Of a stretch of DNA of 64,000 bases, positions 46,618 through 55,944 are shown in pieces. The notes beneath the pieces are model-generated. The model saw only the letters and a program-made list of their open reading frames with translations, searched no databases and had not been told where the DNA came from. Source of the stretch: Oceanospirillum sediminis (GTDB lineage: Bacteria > Pseudomonadota > Gammaproteobacteria > Pseudomonadales > Halomonadaceae); the NCBI RefSeq assembly GCF_014164585.1, contig NZ_JACJFM010000007.1, forward strand, positions 117,890-181,889. The letters run 5' to 3'. Made by a program: the position numbers and the translations under genes. The number at the start of each line of letters is the position of its first letter. Position 1 is the first letter of the stretch.

Positions 46618-48636
46618 ATGCTTTCCCGTCTGAATCCCCGGCAACGTGAAGCCGTTGAATATGTTGGTGGCCCTTTACTGGTACTGGCCGGTGCCGGTAG
46701 TGGTAAAACCAGTGTGATCACGACAAAAATCGCTTACCTGATTAAAGAGTGCGGTATTAAGGCGCATAAAATCGCTGCGGTAACCTTTACCAATAAGGCA
46801 GCCCGCGAGATGAAAGAACGAGTGGGCAAGCTGGTTCAGGGTAAAGAATCCAGAGGACTGACCGTATCGACGTTTCATAACCTGGGCCTGAATATTATCC
46901 GCAAGGAACATAAAACACTGGGATACAAGGCCGGTTTTTCCCTGTTCGATGACCAGGACACCAAATCCCTGATCAAGGACCTGATGCATAAGGATTTCCA
47001 GACAGATGCAGACATCATTGGCATGGTGCAGCATATGATATCAAACTGGAAAAACGATCTGATAGAACCAGAACAAGCGCTGGGTCTGGCTGAAAATGAT
47101 AAAGAAACACTGGCAGCGGCGGTCTACCGGGAATACGATCGCCACCTTCAGGCTTACAATGCCGTCGACTTTGATGACCTGATTCGTTTGCCAGTACGTC
47201 TGTTCCGGGATCATCCGGATATTCTGGAACGCTGGCAGAACAAAATTCACTATATGCTGGTGGATGAATACCAGGACACCAATGTCAGTCAGTACCTGCT
47301 GGTCAAACTGATCATCGGTTATCGCGGCGCCCTGACCGTTGTAGGAGATGATGATCAGTCTATTTATGCCTGGCGTGGCGCTCGTCCGGAAAACCTGGTC
47401 AAGCTGGGCGAGGACTTTCCCAGCCTGCGTATCGTTAAACTGGAGCAGAACTATCGCTCAACCTCGCTGATTCTGCGAGCTGCCAATACCCTGATCGCCA
47501 ACAATCCCCATGTGTACGAAAAAACCCTGTGGAGCGAAATGGGGCAGGGGGAACAGATCAGGGTTATTAGTTGCCGCAATGAAGATGCTGAAGCCGAAAG
47601 GGTTGTGACAGAGATTCTGACACACCGTATTAAAAAGGATGCCTCCTACAAAGATTTCTCTATTCTTTACCGTGGGAATCACCAGTCCAGGATTCTGGAG
47701 ATTAAGCTGCAGGCTTTCCAGGTCCCGTATAAAATCAGTGGCGGCACCTCATTTTTTGCCCGTCATGAAATCAAAGACATCATGGGTTACCTGAAAATTC
47801 TGGTAAACCCGGACGACGATAATGCTTTTCTGCGTGTCATCAATATGCCCCGCCGGGAAATAGGCCCTTCTACTCTGGAAAAACTGGGCACTTACGCCAA
47901 TCAGCGTCATATCAGTATGTTTCACGCCTGCTCTGAACTGGGACTGGAGCAATCCCTGTCTGAAAAACAGGTGGATAAGCTGCGCCGTTTTAATCACTGG
48001 CTGGAGAAAACCCGTCAGCGCTGTTATCAGGATGATTCCATCTCCGCGATCCGGGAGATGATCCACGATATCGATTATGAAGGCTGGTTACACCAGAACT
48101 CCAGCTCTCCCCAGGTCGCAGAGCGGCGTATGGCCAATGTCAGGATTCTTGTGGATTCTCTGCAGGACACTCTGAAACGAATGCAGGATGACGACGACAG
48201 CGCCAGTATTGAAGATGCTATTGCCCGGCTGGTCCTCAGGGACATGATGGAACAACAGGCCGAAGAGGATGATTCAGACCGGGTACAACTGATGACGCTG
48301 CATTCAGCAAAAGGGCTGGAATATCCTCACGTTTATATTGTTGGTATGGAAGAGGACCTGCTGCCACACCGCAATAGTATTGATGACGGTAATATTGAAG
48401 AAGAACGTCGCCTGGCTTACGTCGGTATTACCCGAGCACGTCAGACTCTGACCCTCACGATGGCAGCACAACGCAAACAGTTCGGAGAAATGCTGAACTG
48501 TACTCCCAGCCGTTTTCTGGATGAACTCCCCCCGGAAGATCTGGCCTGGGAAGGGAAAGAACAGGAGCCGGACAAAGCTAAGCGGGAACGGGGAAGAGCC
48601 GCTCTGGACAGCCTGAAAAAAAGCCTGGGACTTTAA
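46618..48636 (+). CDS. rep: ATP-dependent DNA helicase Rep
   Basis: A 672-residue superfamily 1A helicase. It opens MLSRLNPRQREAVEYVGGPL with Walker A LAGAGSGKTSV near residue 30. Further motifs are FTNKAAREMKERV, VDEYQDTN, VGDDDQSIYAWRGA near residue 245 and LMTLHSAKGLEYPHV near 560. Rep restarts stalled replication forks and displaces proteins from DNA. An in-frame ATG 47 codons upstream is rejected because it adds sequence absent in the family. A weak ribosome site precedes the chosen start. Confidence 0.95.
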   Translation: MLSRLNPRQREAVEYVGGPLLVLAGAGSGKTSVITTKIAYLIKECGIKAHKIAAVTFTNKAAREMKERVGKLVQGKESRGLTVSTFHNLGLNIIRKEHKTLGYKAGFSLFDDQDTKSLIKDLMHKDFQTDADIIGMVQHMISNWKNDLIEPEQALGLAENDKETLAAAVYREYDRHLQAYNAVDFDDLIRLPVRLFRDHPDILERWQNKIHYMLVDEYQDTNVSQYLLVKLIIGYRGALTVVGDDDQSIYAWRGARPENLVKLGEDFPSLRIVKLEQNYRSTSLILRAANTLIANNPHVYEKTLWSEMGQGEQIRVISCRNEDAEAERVVTEILTHRIKKDASYKDFSILYRGNHQSRILEIKLQAFQVPYKISGGTSFFARHEIKDIMGYLKILVNPDDDNAFLRVINMPRREIGPSTLEKLGTYANQRHISMFHACSELGLEQSLSEKQVDKLRRFNHWLEKTRQRCYQDDSISAIREMIHDIDYEGWLHQNSSSPQVAERRMANVRILVDSLQDTLKRMQDDDDSASIEDAIARLVLRDMMEQQAEEDDSDRVQLMTLHSAKGLEYPHVYIVGMEEDLLPHRNSIDDGNIEEERRLAYVGITRARQTLTLTMAAQRKQFGEMLNCTPSRFLDELPPEDLAWEGKEQEPDKAKRERGRAALDSLKKSLGL

Positions 48637-48669
48637 TCCTGAAATACAGGGCAGAATATTACAGGCATA

Positions 48670-48701
48670 AAAAAACCGGCAGTCAGGCCTGCCGGTTTTT
48701 T
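48670..48701. terminator. Bidirectional terminator rep / cytochrome c5
   Basis: AAAAAACCGGCAG-TCAGGC-CTGCCGGTTTTTT, perfect 13-bp stem with T-runs on both strands. It serves rep (plus) and the convergent cytochrome gene (minus). Confidence 0.94.
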
Positions 48702-48716
48702 GTATACACAAATAGC

Positions 48717-49142
48717 TTATTTGCTGCTATCTACGATGTAATCTACGATAGATTTAACATCGTCATCGCTCAGAGAAGCGTTACCACCCTTTGGTGGCAT
48801 AGCGTTAAAGCCATTGATAGCGTGGCTGTACAGAGTATCCATACCCTGCGCGATACGAGGGCCCCAGGCACCAGCATCACCTTTCTTAGGTGCACCTGCA
48901 GCACCTGTATTATGACATGCACTACAGGAAGCATTGAACAGATCTTCAGGAGACTTACCGCCACCTGCTGCTGGTGCAGGCGCTGCACCACCACAATCCT
49001 GTCCCTGTAGACATACGTCACCCACTGGCTTCAGACGCTCAGCAATAGCCTCTTTGGACATATTCGCCGCCTGTACTGATGTACTCAGAGCCGCGCCCAT
49101 CAGCACGCCCATAACACCTGCGATCATACCGCTGCGTTTCAC
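48717..49142 (-). CDS. Cytochrome c5
   Basis: A 141-residue periplasmic c-type cytochrome. A signal peptide (MIAGVMGVLMGAALSTSVQA) precedes a mature part with heme site CSACH and the axial Met in NAMPPKGG. An extra pair of cysteines (VCLQGQDC) lies before a Pro/Ala/Gly linker and may form a disulfide. It carries electrons to terminal oxidases. I prefer a GTG start at 49142 because AGAGG lies at the right distance; a GTG three codons upstream is possible. Confidence 0.88.
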   Translation of the reverse strand: MKRSGMIAGVMGVLMGAALSTSVQAANMSKEAIAERLKPVGDVCLQGQDCGGAAPAPAAGGGKSPEDLFNASCSACHNTGAAGAPKKGDAGAWGPRIAQGMDTLYSHAINGFNAMPPKGGNASLSDDDVKSIVDYIVDSSK

Positions 49143-49456
49143 TCTCACCACCTCTAATCACTGATCCATTAAAAAGCGAAAACCGCTTCTTTTCTGGGTG
49201 TGTATTCTATTAACCATAAAAAACGGAAGTATAGCGGCAATTAGTCTTAGCGGAAATAGCCAACAGGTCGGGGGAGGCTGGATAGACCCCTTTACAGGTC
49301 AAATAAACGTCAGATAGCTTCCAAATTTAACCGGAAACAGCTATAGCTGAATCGTCATAGTGATAAAAATTCAGCTTTTACACGCAGTTATCTTAATTTG
49401 TTCGACTCTGCCAGTAGACATCCGCCTCATTACTCCATAGAATGTTGCGCCATAAC
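49143..49456. other. Region between cytochrome c5 and tRNA-Arg
   Basis: About 310 bp. It must hold the promoter of cytochrome c5 and that of the tRNA gene on the opposite strand. No frame, hairpin or clear -35/-10 element could be supported by eye. Confidence 0.35.
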
Positions 49457-49533
49457 CCGCTCGTAGCTCAGCTGGATAGAGTACCGCCCTCCGAAGGCGG
49501 TGGTCGCGCGTTCAAATCGCGCCGAGCGGGCCA
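49457..49533 (+). tRNA. tRNA-Arg (anticodon CCG)
   Basis: A 77-base cloverleaf. The acceptor stem CCGCTCG pairs with CGAGCGG. The D arm contains AGCTCAGCTGGATAGAG. The anticodon stem CCGCC/GGCGG holds the loop CTCCGAA with anticodon CCG at 49491-49493. The T arm is GCGCG-TTCAAAT-CGCGC. The 3' CCA is encoded. It reads the arginine codon CGG. Confidence 0.96.
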
Positions 49534-49564
49534 TTTTTTACAGTAAAATCAGCAAGTTACCAAG

Positions 49565-49587
49565 ACAGCCAACAGGCTGTTTTTTTG
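49565..49587 (+). terminator. Terminator of tRNA-Arg
   Basis: ACAGCC-AACA-GGCTGT followed by seven more T residues, 31 bases after the CCA end. The rest of the gap to 49848 shows no feature beyond the rhomboid ribosome site. Confidence 0.85.
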
Positions 49588-49848
49588 TTTCTGGCGTCCA
49601 GGTACACAGTAGTCCGGTATCAAACGTATTCCCCCTCGCAACTTCAGCCCCCTTGTTTCACCGGGTACTTCACTGATTATCTATCAGACAACTTCCTGAA
49701 AATGACCTTTTCTAACTTATCGTGATCTCAGATAAAGGTTATTCGACACGTTATGCTTGCCGTAGTCATCTGAAAGCAACTGCCCACAGAGAAAACTTAT
49801 ATCAGGTAATGGTCAGGCTTTCGCCTTTAAATCAATGAGGGAATTTTT

Positions 49849-50445
49849 ATGTTTAAGCGATCAGGAAAGCGTTCCTTTTCTGAACATGCCAGATCTGTTC
49901 TGATGCTGACAGGCATCATGTGGGGTGTGTTCATCATTGATGTTTTAGTCCCTATTGATTTCTATCGCCATTTTGGACTGGATACCACATCCTGGAGTGG
50001 TCTTATAGGCATTATTACCTCTCCCTTTCTGCACGGCTCACTGATGCACCTGATCAATAACACCTTTCCGTTATTGATTCTCAGCCTTTTGCTGTTCTCC
50101 ACCTACAGTAACGATGGCTGGGAGATTATTGCCGGAATTACCGTCATCGGAGGATTTGCGACCTGGTTGTGTGGTTACCTTCTGTTTCCACCAGCCATTC
50201 ACGTAGGGGCAAGCGGAATAATCTTTGGTATGGCAGGATTTCTCATGGCTGCGGGCCTGCTAACCAGAAAAATAATCCCGATACTGGTTGGCGTTCTGGC
50301 TTTTATTTTTTATGGATTCCCACTGCTCTTCGGACTCATTCCTATTATGAGCGGAGTGTCATACTCCAGTCACTGGTTTGGCTTTCTTGCAGGAATAGGC
50401 ATGGCCTGTCTTTACAGGAGCAGTGAAAATGCCAAAGGGAATTAA
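49849..50445 (+). CDS. Rhomboid-family intramembrane serine protease
   Basis: A 198-residue membrane protein with about six helices. The catalytic Ser122 is in HVGASGIIFG, His175 in SSHWFGFLAG, and the helix-2 motif HLINN has His67 and Asn71. All catalytic positions are in place. Rhomboids cut other membrane proteins inside the lipid bilayer; the substrate is unknown. AGGGA precedes the ATG. Confidence 0.88.
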   Translation: MFKRSGKRSFSEHARSVLMLTGIMWGVFIIDVLVPIDFYRHFGLDTTSWSGLIGIITSPFLHGSLMHLINNTFPLLILSLLLFSTYSNDGWEIIAGITVIGGFATWLCGYLLFPPAIHVGASGIIFGMAGFLMAAGLLTRKIIPILVGVLAFIFYGFPLLFGLIPIMSGVSYSSHWFGFLAGIGMACLYRSSENAKGN

Positions 50446-50570
50446 TGTCCAGTGTAGGCATTGTGATTCTGGCCACGCAACCGATCAGGCTATATCTGCT
50501 CATTGGAGAGTGGATCATTTAATTGCTTAAACATATCGTCAGTATGCTTGCCTGCATGATTATGTTTTCC

Positions 50571-50594
50571 AGCCCTCGGCACGAGGGCTTTTTC
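50571..50594 (+). terminator. Terminator after the rhomboid gene
   Basis: AGCCCTC-GGCAC-GAGGGCT followed by TTTTTC on the plus strand, 125 bases past the rhomboid stop. Confidence 0.85.
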
Positions 50595-50612
50595 ATTGCC
50601 TGTCTGTTTCGG

Positions 50613-50777
50613 CTACCCGGAAAGATCAGCCCGGTTATTTTCAGGATGAGCTGATGCCAGCCAGCTTTCTTTACCCCTCATAACGGGGGGCAGACTACAA
50701 CGCTTACAGTAATCTTTGCGGCTGAGTATCAGCTTGCGACAAGAAAGAGTTTTACAACGTGTCAGACGAACCTTCAT
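50613..50777 (-). CDS. Small four-cysteine protein, 54 aa
   Basis: A frame of 54 codons beginning MKVRLTRCKTLSCRKLILSR. Cys8, Cys13, Cys24 and Cys27 (CKTLSC, then YCKRC) are spaced like a zinc-binding knuckle or rubredoxin-like small domain, and the N-terminus is strongly basic. A weak AGGT lies before the ATG. I do not recognise it. It occupies the middle of a 544-bp gap that otherwise carries only the rhomboid terminator. It could also be a chance frame. Confidence 0.4.
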   Translation of the reverse strand: MKVRLTRCKTLSCRKLILSRKDYCKRCSLPPVMRGKESWLASAHPENNRADLSG

Positions 50778-50989
50778 TAAATACCTGTTTTTTTATCCAG
50801 TAAAGGTGTAAGACATCATATCATCTGGGTTTGTGAAAACGTACACAATCCGACTATTTAATGACGGCTTGCGACTTCCTATGCGCTTATATCACGCTAT
50901 AGTTTTATCAGAGTTCATCATTTTCTGTATCGGATCGATATGTTCTGTTATAAATTCTGATTCAGAAAGCAGATCAATAACAAGGTGTT

Positions 50990-53350
50990 ATGGCAGAATT
51001 TACCCCACACGAGTTTTCTGAACAGTTGTTTGCTCTGGGTTATTCAACCCCTGATCCTGAACAACTTATCGCCGGAACCATTGCACTGATCAGCAGACAG
51101 TGGGGGTGTCAGTGCCTGACACTGTTTACTTCCGCCGGAGATATTCTGTTCAGTACTCATTGTGAGCAGGCAGAGTTTAAAGTCAGCTATCGGCCAGAAA
51201 ATGATCAGGTCAGACAACACGGGGAGCTGTTTTCAGTACCTCTGTCAGACCAGTTCTTCCTGTTAAGCGATCAGCCTCCAGTTCCTTTGTTCAGTTCACT
51301 CTGGGCAAAATGCTTTGCTGATCACCTACAGCGACAGAACAACAGTTCAGAATCCATTACAGCGGAACAGATCACCCGCATGGTGATGGATAGTATTCCC
51401 ACAAGGGTATTCTGGAAAAACACCTCAAAACACTATGAAGGAGCCAACCAGGCTTTTATGCAGGATGCCGGTGTTTCTTCTGCTGCAGAGCTTCGGGGGA
51501 TGACCATCAATCAATTACCCTGGGCCAATCAGAATCGTCAGGTATTTGATCATCAGGATGACCTGTTACTATCAGGCCAGGCAGAATCGGCGGATTATGA
51601 AGAAGCCCTGCTGACTAATGGAAAAACCCAGTGGATTCAGGGCCATAAACAGGTCATTCGGAATAATAAGGGCGAAATCAGTGGCATTCTCGGGACTTAT
51701 CACGATATCAGTGCCAGAAAGCAGGATGAAGAAAAGCTGAGACTTTTAGCTACCGCGTTTGAATCACATGAAGGCATCGTAATTGCCAACAGTCAGGGCA
51801 TCATTCTGGAAGTGAATGCTGCATTCTGTGAAATCACCGGGTACAGCGCCGATGAAATCGCCGGAAAAACCTTTCAGGTTCTGCACTCAGGTCGCCAGAA
51901 TCAGCAGTTCTATCGCGATATGTGGGCATCAATCAATCAGCGCGGACGCTGGGAAGGTGAAGTCTGGAACAAACGTAAAAATGGTGAAATCTACCCTGAA
52001 TGGCTGACCATCACAGCAGTGACCGACGACAGTAATGAGGTTACTCATTATGTCGGAGCCTTTGTTGATCTGACAGAAATCAAAGCCCAACAGGCAAAAG
52101 TCCGGCGGGCAGCCATTCAGGATCAACTAATCGCTCAGGTCTTTCGCCTGACCCTGCAGGGCAGCTCCATTGGCCATTACCTGCAAAGAACTATGGAGCT
52201 GATTCTGGAATCTCAGCCCTGGCTGATGTCTGTCGCGTCGGTCCATCTGGCTCCCTATCAGGAGCACACACACTGGCAGACCGTATTTAATCTGAATCTG
52301 CCTGGCAACGGTAACTCCAGCATTGCCGATCACCCTGATACTCAGGAGCTGCTGAAAGAACTGGCTCAATCACGCCAGCCCAGAACCCTTCTGAGCTGCC
52401 ATCACTGTAAATCAGCACCTCCTCATGGCCATCTGCTGATTCCTCTGCAGATTGAAGATCAGTTTATCGGCGTGGTAATTCTGGCTCTGAGAGCATTTGA
52501 TAACCACAACCCGGATGATGAATCTCTTTTAATGCGTCTGTTCAATGTACTGGCTCTGGGTATTTCCCGTCGTCAGACAGATCAGGCATTGATTACAGCA
52601 AAAGAGGAAGCAGAGCGGGCTAATCTGGCAAAGTCCCAGTTTCTGTCCAGTATGAGCCATGAACTGCGTACCCCGCTGAATGCTATTCTGGGATTTGCCC
52701 AGTTGCTGGAGCTGGAAGAACTGGATGAGGCTCAACTGGAAAACGTGACCGAGATTATCCATGCCGGACGCCACTTGCTGGAGTTGATCAATGAAGTACT
52801 GGACCTGGCGAAAATCGAGGCTGGACGCCTGGACCTGAGTATAGAACCTGTTCCTCTGAATATGGTGATCTCTGAATGTCTGTCACTGACTCAGCCGCTG
52901 GCAGACAAGAGACAAATCACCATCAATTGTGATCAGAACGGACTCGATTCATTGTATCTGACGGCTGACCGAACCCGGGTCAAACAGATTATCCTGAATC
53001 TGATGTCCAATGCGGTAAAATACAATAAAGAATCCGGCTTTATTCTGCTCGAATTCAGTACCCCGGAATATGGCATTGTCAGGATCTCAGTCAAAGACAC
53101 AGGAGCAGGAATACCTGAGGAAAAAAAATCTGAGATATTCCAGCCTTTTCAAAGGCTTGGAGCTGAGGCATCTAATGTAGAGGGGACAGGTATCGGACTG
53201 GTTATCAGTCAGAAACTGGCCCGGAGTATGAAAGGAGAACTGAGTTTTTCCAGCCAGGAAAATCAGGGCAGCCATTTCTGGATTGATTTGCCTCAGCACT
53301 TTTCTGATCCAGAGCACAATGACGAAGCGAAAGATAATGATACACTTTAG
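50990..53350 (+). CDS. PAS-PAS-GAF sensor histidine kinase
   Basis: A 786-residue kinase without clear membrane helices, so probably cytoplasmic. An unrecognised N-terminal domain (1-115) precedes PAS1 (about 120-240), PAS2 (about 250-365; VNAAFCEITGYSADEI), a GAF-like domain (about 380-525), HisKA with His near residue 557 (SMSHELRTPLNAIL) and HATPase (NLMSNAVKYN, DTGAGIP, GTGIGLVISQ). It has no receiver domain. The REC/HD-GYP gene 58 bp downstream is the likely partner, linking the kinase to cyclic-di-GMP breakdown. Confidence 0.9.
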   Translation: MAEFTPHEFSEQLFALGYSTPDPEQLIAGTIALISRQWGCQCLTLFTSAGDILFSTHCEQAEFKVSYRPENDQVRQHGELFSVPLSDQFFLLSDQPPVPLFSSLWAKCFADHLQRQNNSSESITAEQITRMVMDSIPTRVFWKNTSKHYEGANQAFMQDAGVSSAAELRGMTINQLPWANQNRQVFDHQDDLLLSGQAESADYEEALLTNGKTQWIQGHKQVIRNNKGEISGILGTYHDISARKQDEEKLRLLATAFESHEGIVIANSQGIILEVNAAFCEITGYSADEIAGKTFQVLHSGRQNQQFYRDMWASINQRGRWEGEVWNKRKNGEIYPEWLTITAVTDDSNEVTHYVGAFVDLTEIKAQQAKVRRAAIQDQLIAQVFRLTLQGSSIGHYLQRTMELILESQPWLMSVASVHLAPYQEHTHWQTVFNLNLPGNGNSSIADHPDTQELLKELAQSRQPRTLLSCHHCKSAPPHGHLLIPLQIEDQFIGVVILALRAFDNHNPDDESLLMRLFNVLALGISRRQTDQALITAKEEAERANLAKSQFLSSMSHELRTPLNAILGFAQLLELEELDEAQLENVTEIIHAGRHLLELINEVLDLAKIEAGRLDLSIEPVPLNMVISECLSLTQPLADKRQITINCDQNGLDSLYLTADRTRVKQIILNLMSNAVKYNKESGFILLEFSTPEYGIVRISVKDTGAGIPEEKKSEIFQPFQRLGAEASNVEGTGIGLVISQKLARSMKGELSFSSQENQGSHFWIDLPQHFSDPEHNDEAKDNDTL

Positions 53351-53408
53351 TTATAACTGGCCGATTTATTAAGATGTCCCAATAAAGACCTAAGGCAGGA
53401 TATACCCC

Positions 53409-54494
53409 ATGACCGCTTCAATGATTAACTTATTTGATGCCCGACTTCTGATCGTTGATGATGAACCGGTCAATGTTAAATTACTGGAGCGTACACTGGC
53501 TAAAGCAGGTTATACCAGTATCCGATCCACAATGGACCCTCGTCAGGTCTGCGATCTGTTTGCAGAGCATCAATTTGACCTGATTCTGCTGGATCTGAAC
53601 ATGCCTCATATGGATGGCTTCGCGGTTATGCGTGCCCTGGCAGAACGCTTTTCTCCCTTACCTCAGGTACTGGTACTGACTGCTCAGAGTGCTCAGGAAT
53701 TCAGAACCCAGGCTCTGGAACTGGGAGCCAGAGATTACGTCACCAAACCTTTCGAACGCAATGAGCTACTGCACAGGGTTAGTAATCTACTGGAAAGCAA
53801 GCTGTACCGGGAAGGCCTGGAACGCCTGAACGAGTCTCTTGAGCACAAAGTGATTGAAAGGACCGCGGAACTGAATGAAACTCGCCTTCAGGTAGTACGC
53901 CGTCTGGGACGAGCGGCAGAGTACCGGGATAATGAAACCGGTCTGCATATTGTGCGCATGAGTAAAATCTCCCGTCTGCTGGGTGAAGCTATGGGTATGG
54001 ATGACGCTCAGTGTGATTTACTGCTCAATGCCAGCCCAATGCATGATATTGGCAAAATCGGTATCCCGGATCATATTCTGCTGAAACCGGGAAAATTTGA
54101 GCCGGATGAATGGGAAATAATGAAAACCCATTCTCAGATCGGCGCTGATATTCTGGAAGGGGCTGAATCAGATCTGCTACGAATGGCAGGAGAGATTGCC
54201 CTGACTCATCATGAAAAGTGGGATGGCACAGGGTATCCAAATGGCCTGCAAGGCGAAGAGATCCCTCTGGTTGGCCGAATTTGCGCCATTGCCGATGTAT
54301 TTGATGCTCTGACATCAGAACGCCCCTATAAAAGAGCCTGGGCCGTTGAAGATGCGCTGAAACTGATCAGAGAAAACCGGGGATTGCATTTCGATCCGGC
54401 GATTGTGGATGCCTTTATGGACAATCTGGATGAAATTCTGAATATACGAGATGCACACAAAGAACCTGAAAGCGAGCAGTATCAAGGAGACTGA
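53409..54494 (+). CDS. REC/HD-GYP response regulator
   Basis: A 361-residue response regulator. The N-terminal receiver domain keeps the phosphorylated Asp near residue 61 (LILLDLNMPHMDG). A coiled linker leads to an HD-GYP domain with HDIGKIGIPD near 211 and HHEKWDGTGYPNGL near 270, all metal ligands in place. HD-GYP enzymes hydrolyse cyclic-di-GMP. It lies just behind the histidine kinase gene and probably receives its phosphate. The ribosome site (AGGCAGG) is at an unusually long distance of about 10 bases. Confidence 0.93.
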   Translation: MTASMINLFDARLLIVDDEPVNVKLLERTLAKAGYTSIRSTMDPRQVCDLFAEHQFDLILLDLNMPHMDGFAVMRALAERFSPLPQVLVLTAQSAQEFRTQALELGARDYVTKPFERNELLHRVSNLLESKLYREGLERLNESLEHKVIERTAELNETRLQVVRRLGRAAEYRDNETGLHIVRMSKISRLLGEAMGMDDAQCDLLLNASPMHDIGKIGIPDHILLKPGKFEPDEWEIMKTHSQIGADILEGAESDLLRMAGEIALTHHEKWDGTGYPNGLQGEEIPLVGRICAIADVFDALTSERPYKRAWAVEDALKLIRENRGLHFDPAIVDAFMDNLDEILNIRDAHKEPESEQYQGD

Positions 54495-54505
54495 ATTCAA
54501 TATCT

Positions 54506-54597
54506 CTATCCACAGGCTGGAAAATAAGCTTGACAAACACCCTGTGGATAACTCTGTTGTTAAGCCCTGTTTATCCGTGGATAATTTTTGTGGATAA
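54506..54597. promoter_or_regulatory. Cluster of DnaA boxes
   Basis: Within 92 bases there are two perfect boxes on the minus strand (TGTGGATAA at 54543-54551 and 54589-54597), one with a single mismatch at 54576-54584 lying in a palindrome with TTATCCGTG, and one with a single mismatch on the plus strand (CTATCCACA, 54506-54514). The region is non-coding and downstream of the HD-GYP gene. It could titrate DnaA (datA-like) or control replication or the next gene. No dnaA, parAB or mnmG is near, so it is not clearly oriC. Confidence 0.65.
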
Positions 54598-54776
54598 CCG
54601 GGTCTCTCCATGATACTCCACTCTTATTCCACACTACTTTTACTTAGATCGAACCAGTCAATGCATCGATTACAGAAAGATCCGCTATCTTTCCAGAGTT
54701 CAACATAAGGCTTAATAGGCAAAATAAGGTTTTTTCGCTATCCTCCCGCCGATACCCCAGAGATTCGGATATTCTT

Positions 54777-55859
54777 ATGTTTAAGCCCATAACACGCAGA
54801 GTCCTTGCCAGCCTGGCAGTGCTGATTCCGACAGTTCTCCTGTCAGCCTGCAGCGATAATGACTCTCAGGCTGTCAGCTATCCGGAATTGCCTTACCTTA
54901 CCAGCCTTGAACAGGCCAGAGTAACAGTATCCGGATTCTCCTCCGGAGGTTATCTGGCCAATCAGCTGCATCTGGCTTATCCCGAAAAAATTGAAGGCGT
55001 AGCAATATTTTCAGCAGGCCCCTGGGGCTGTGCGATTAAAGGACTCAGCCATGCTCTGATGTCTTGCATGCAAACGCGCTTCCCCATTGCCAGTCTGGAA
55101 GAACGAATGGCCATTATGCATAGAGCCAGCCGGAACGGCGAAATCGGTGATCTGGCTCTGGTAGTTGATGATCCTGTGTATATTTTCTATGGTCAGAGTG
55201 ACCGTGTGGTAAAGCCATCAATCAGTGAAAGTCTGATCGGTTTTTACCAGACTCTGGTGGCCTCGTATAACATCCGCATTACCGCCATACCAGAGGCAGG
55301 TCACGCCTTCCCGACACTGAGCAGTGACAATGACTGCGGTGATCCGGATGCCAATCATCTGCAGAACTGCCATTTTGATGGCGCAGGAGAAGCGCTGAGA
55401 GTGCTGTATGGGCCTTTGCAGATACCCACCAGCTCAGATCAGTTAAAAGGTGAATTTCTCGAGTTCGGCCAGAATGCTTTTTTTGATGGCAAAGGCATGC
55501 TGGACAGAGGTTATCTTTATCTGCCTGAAAGCTGCAAATCAGGCGCCGCCAGCTGTCAGCTTCATGTGGTCTTTCATGGCTGTGATCAGAGCGCAGAAGC
55601 CATCGGTAATCAGTTTTTCCGCTCCAGCGGTTATAATCGCTGGGCCGATAACAATAACCTGGTTTTACTTTATCCACAGGCCAGAAAAAGCCTGCCCAAC
55701 CCACAGGGCTGCTGGGACTGGTGGGGCTATGAGAAAGACCAGTTTTATTCCCGCGATAATCAGCAACTCGCCGCTATTATTCGTATGATTGAACGTCTGA
55801 AAGGTGATGACCAGAAAAACGCGGCAGGCCGGATGAAACAAGCGGATGGCAGTCAGTAA
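54777..55859 (+). CDS. Lipoprotein esterase, PHB-depolymerase-like
   Basis: A 360-residue protein with a lipoprotein signal (VLLSACS; lipid on Cys25). The alpha/beta-hydrolase nucleophile lies in VSGFSSGGYLANQL near residue 60. A second part shows VVFHGCDQS, FFRSSGYNRWADNN and PQGCWDWWGY, patterns of extracellular poly(3-hydroxybutyrate) depolymerases. It would act at the outer membrane or outside on polyester or related esters. The ribosome site is weak. The substrate is inferred from family likeness only. Confidence 0.8.
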   Translation: MFKPITRRVLASLAVLIPTVLLSACSDNDSQAVSYPELPYLTSLEQARVTVSGFSSGGYLANQLHLAYPEKIEGVAIFSAGPWGCAIKGLSHALMSCMQTRFPIASLEERMAIMHRASRNGEIGDLALVVDDPVYIFYGQSDRVVKPSISESLIGFYQTLVASYNIRITAIPEAGHAFPTLSSDNDCGDPDANHLQNCHFDGAGEALRVLYGPLQIPTSSDQLKGEFLEFGQNAFFDGKGMLDRGYLYLPESCKSGAASCQLHVVFHGCDQSAEAIGNQFFRSSGYNRWADNNNLVLLYPQARKSLPNPQGCWDWWGYEKDQFYSRDNQQLAAIIRMIERLKGDDQKNAAGRMKQADGSQ

Positions 55860-55888
55860 ACATAGGTACGTAAACACGTCAGATAATA

Positions 55889-55916
55889 AAAACCCGCTTC
55901 ATCAAAAGCGGGTTTT
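55889..55916. terminator. Bidirectional terminator esterase / speE
   Basis: AAAACCCGCTT-CATCAA-AAGCGGGTTTT, 11-bp stem, between the convergent esterase and speE genes. Confidence 0.85.
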
Positions 55917-55944
55917 CATTGTTATATCAAGGAATTACTCTCAC

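Noticed and set aside
54506..54597. Chromosomal replication origin
   Set aside because: DnaA boxes are present, but there is no dnaA, rpmH, mnmG or parAB near and no clear AT-rich unwinding element.
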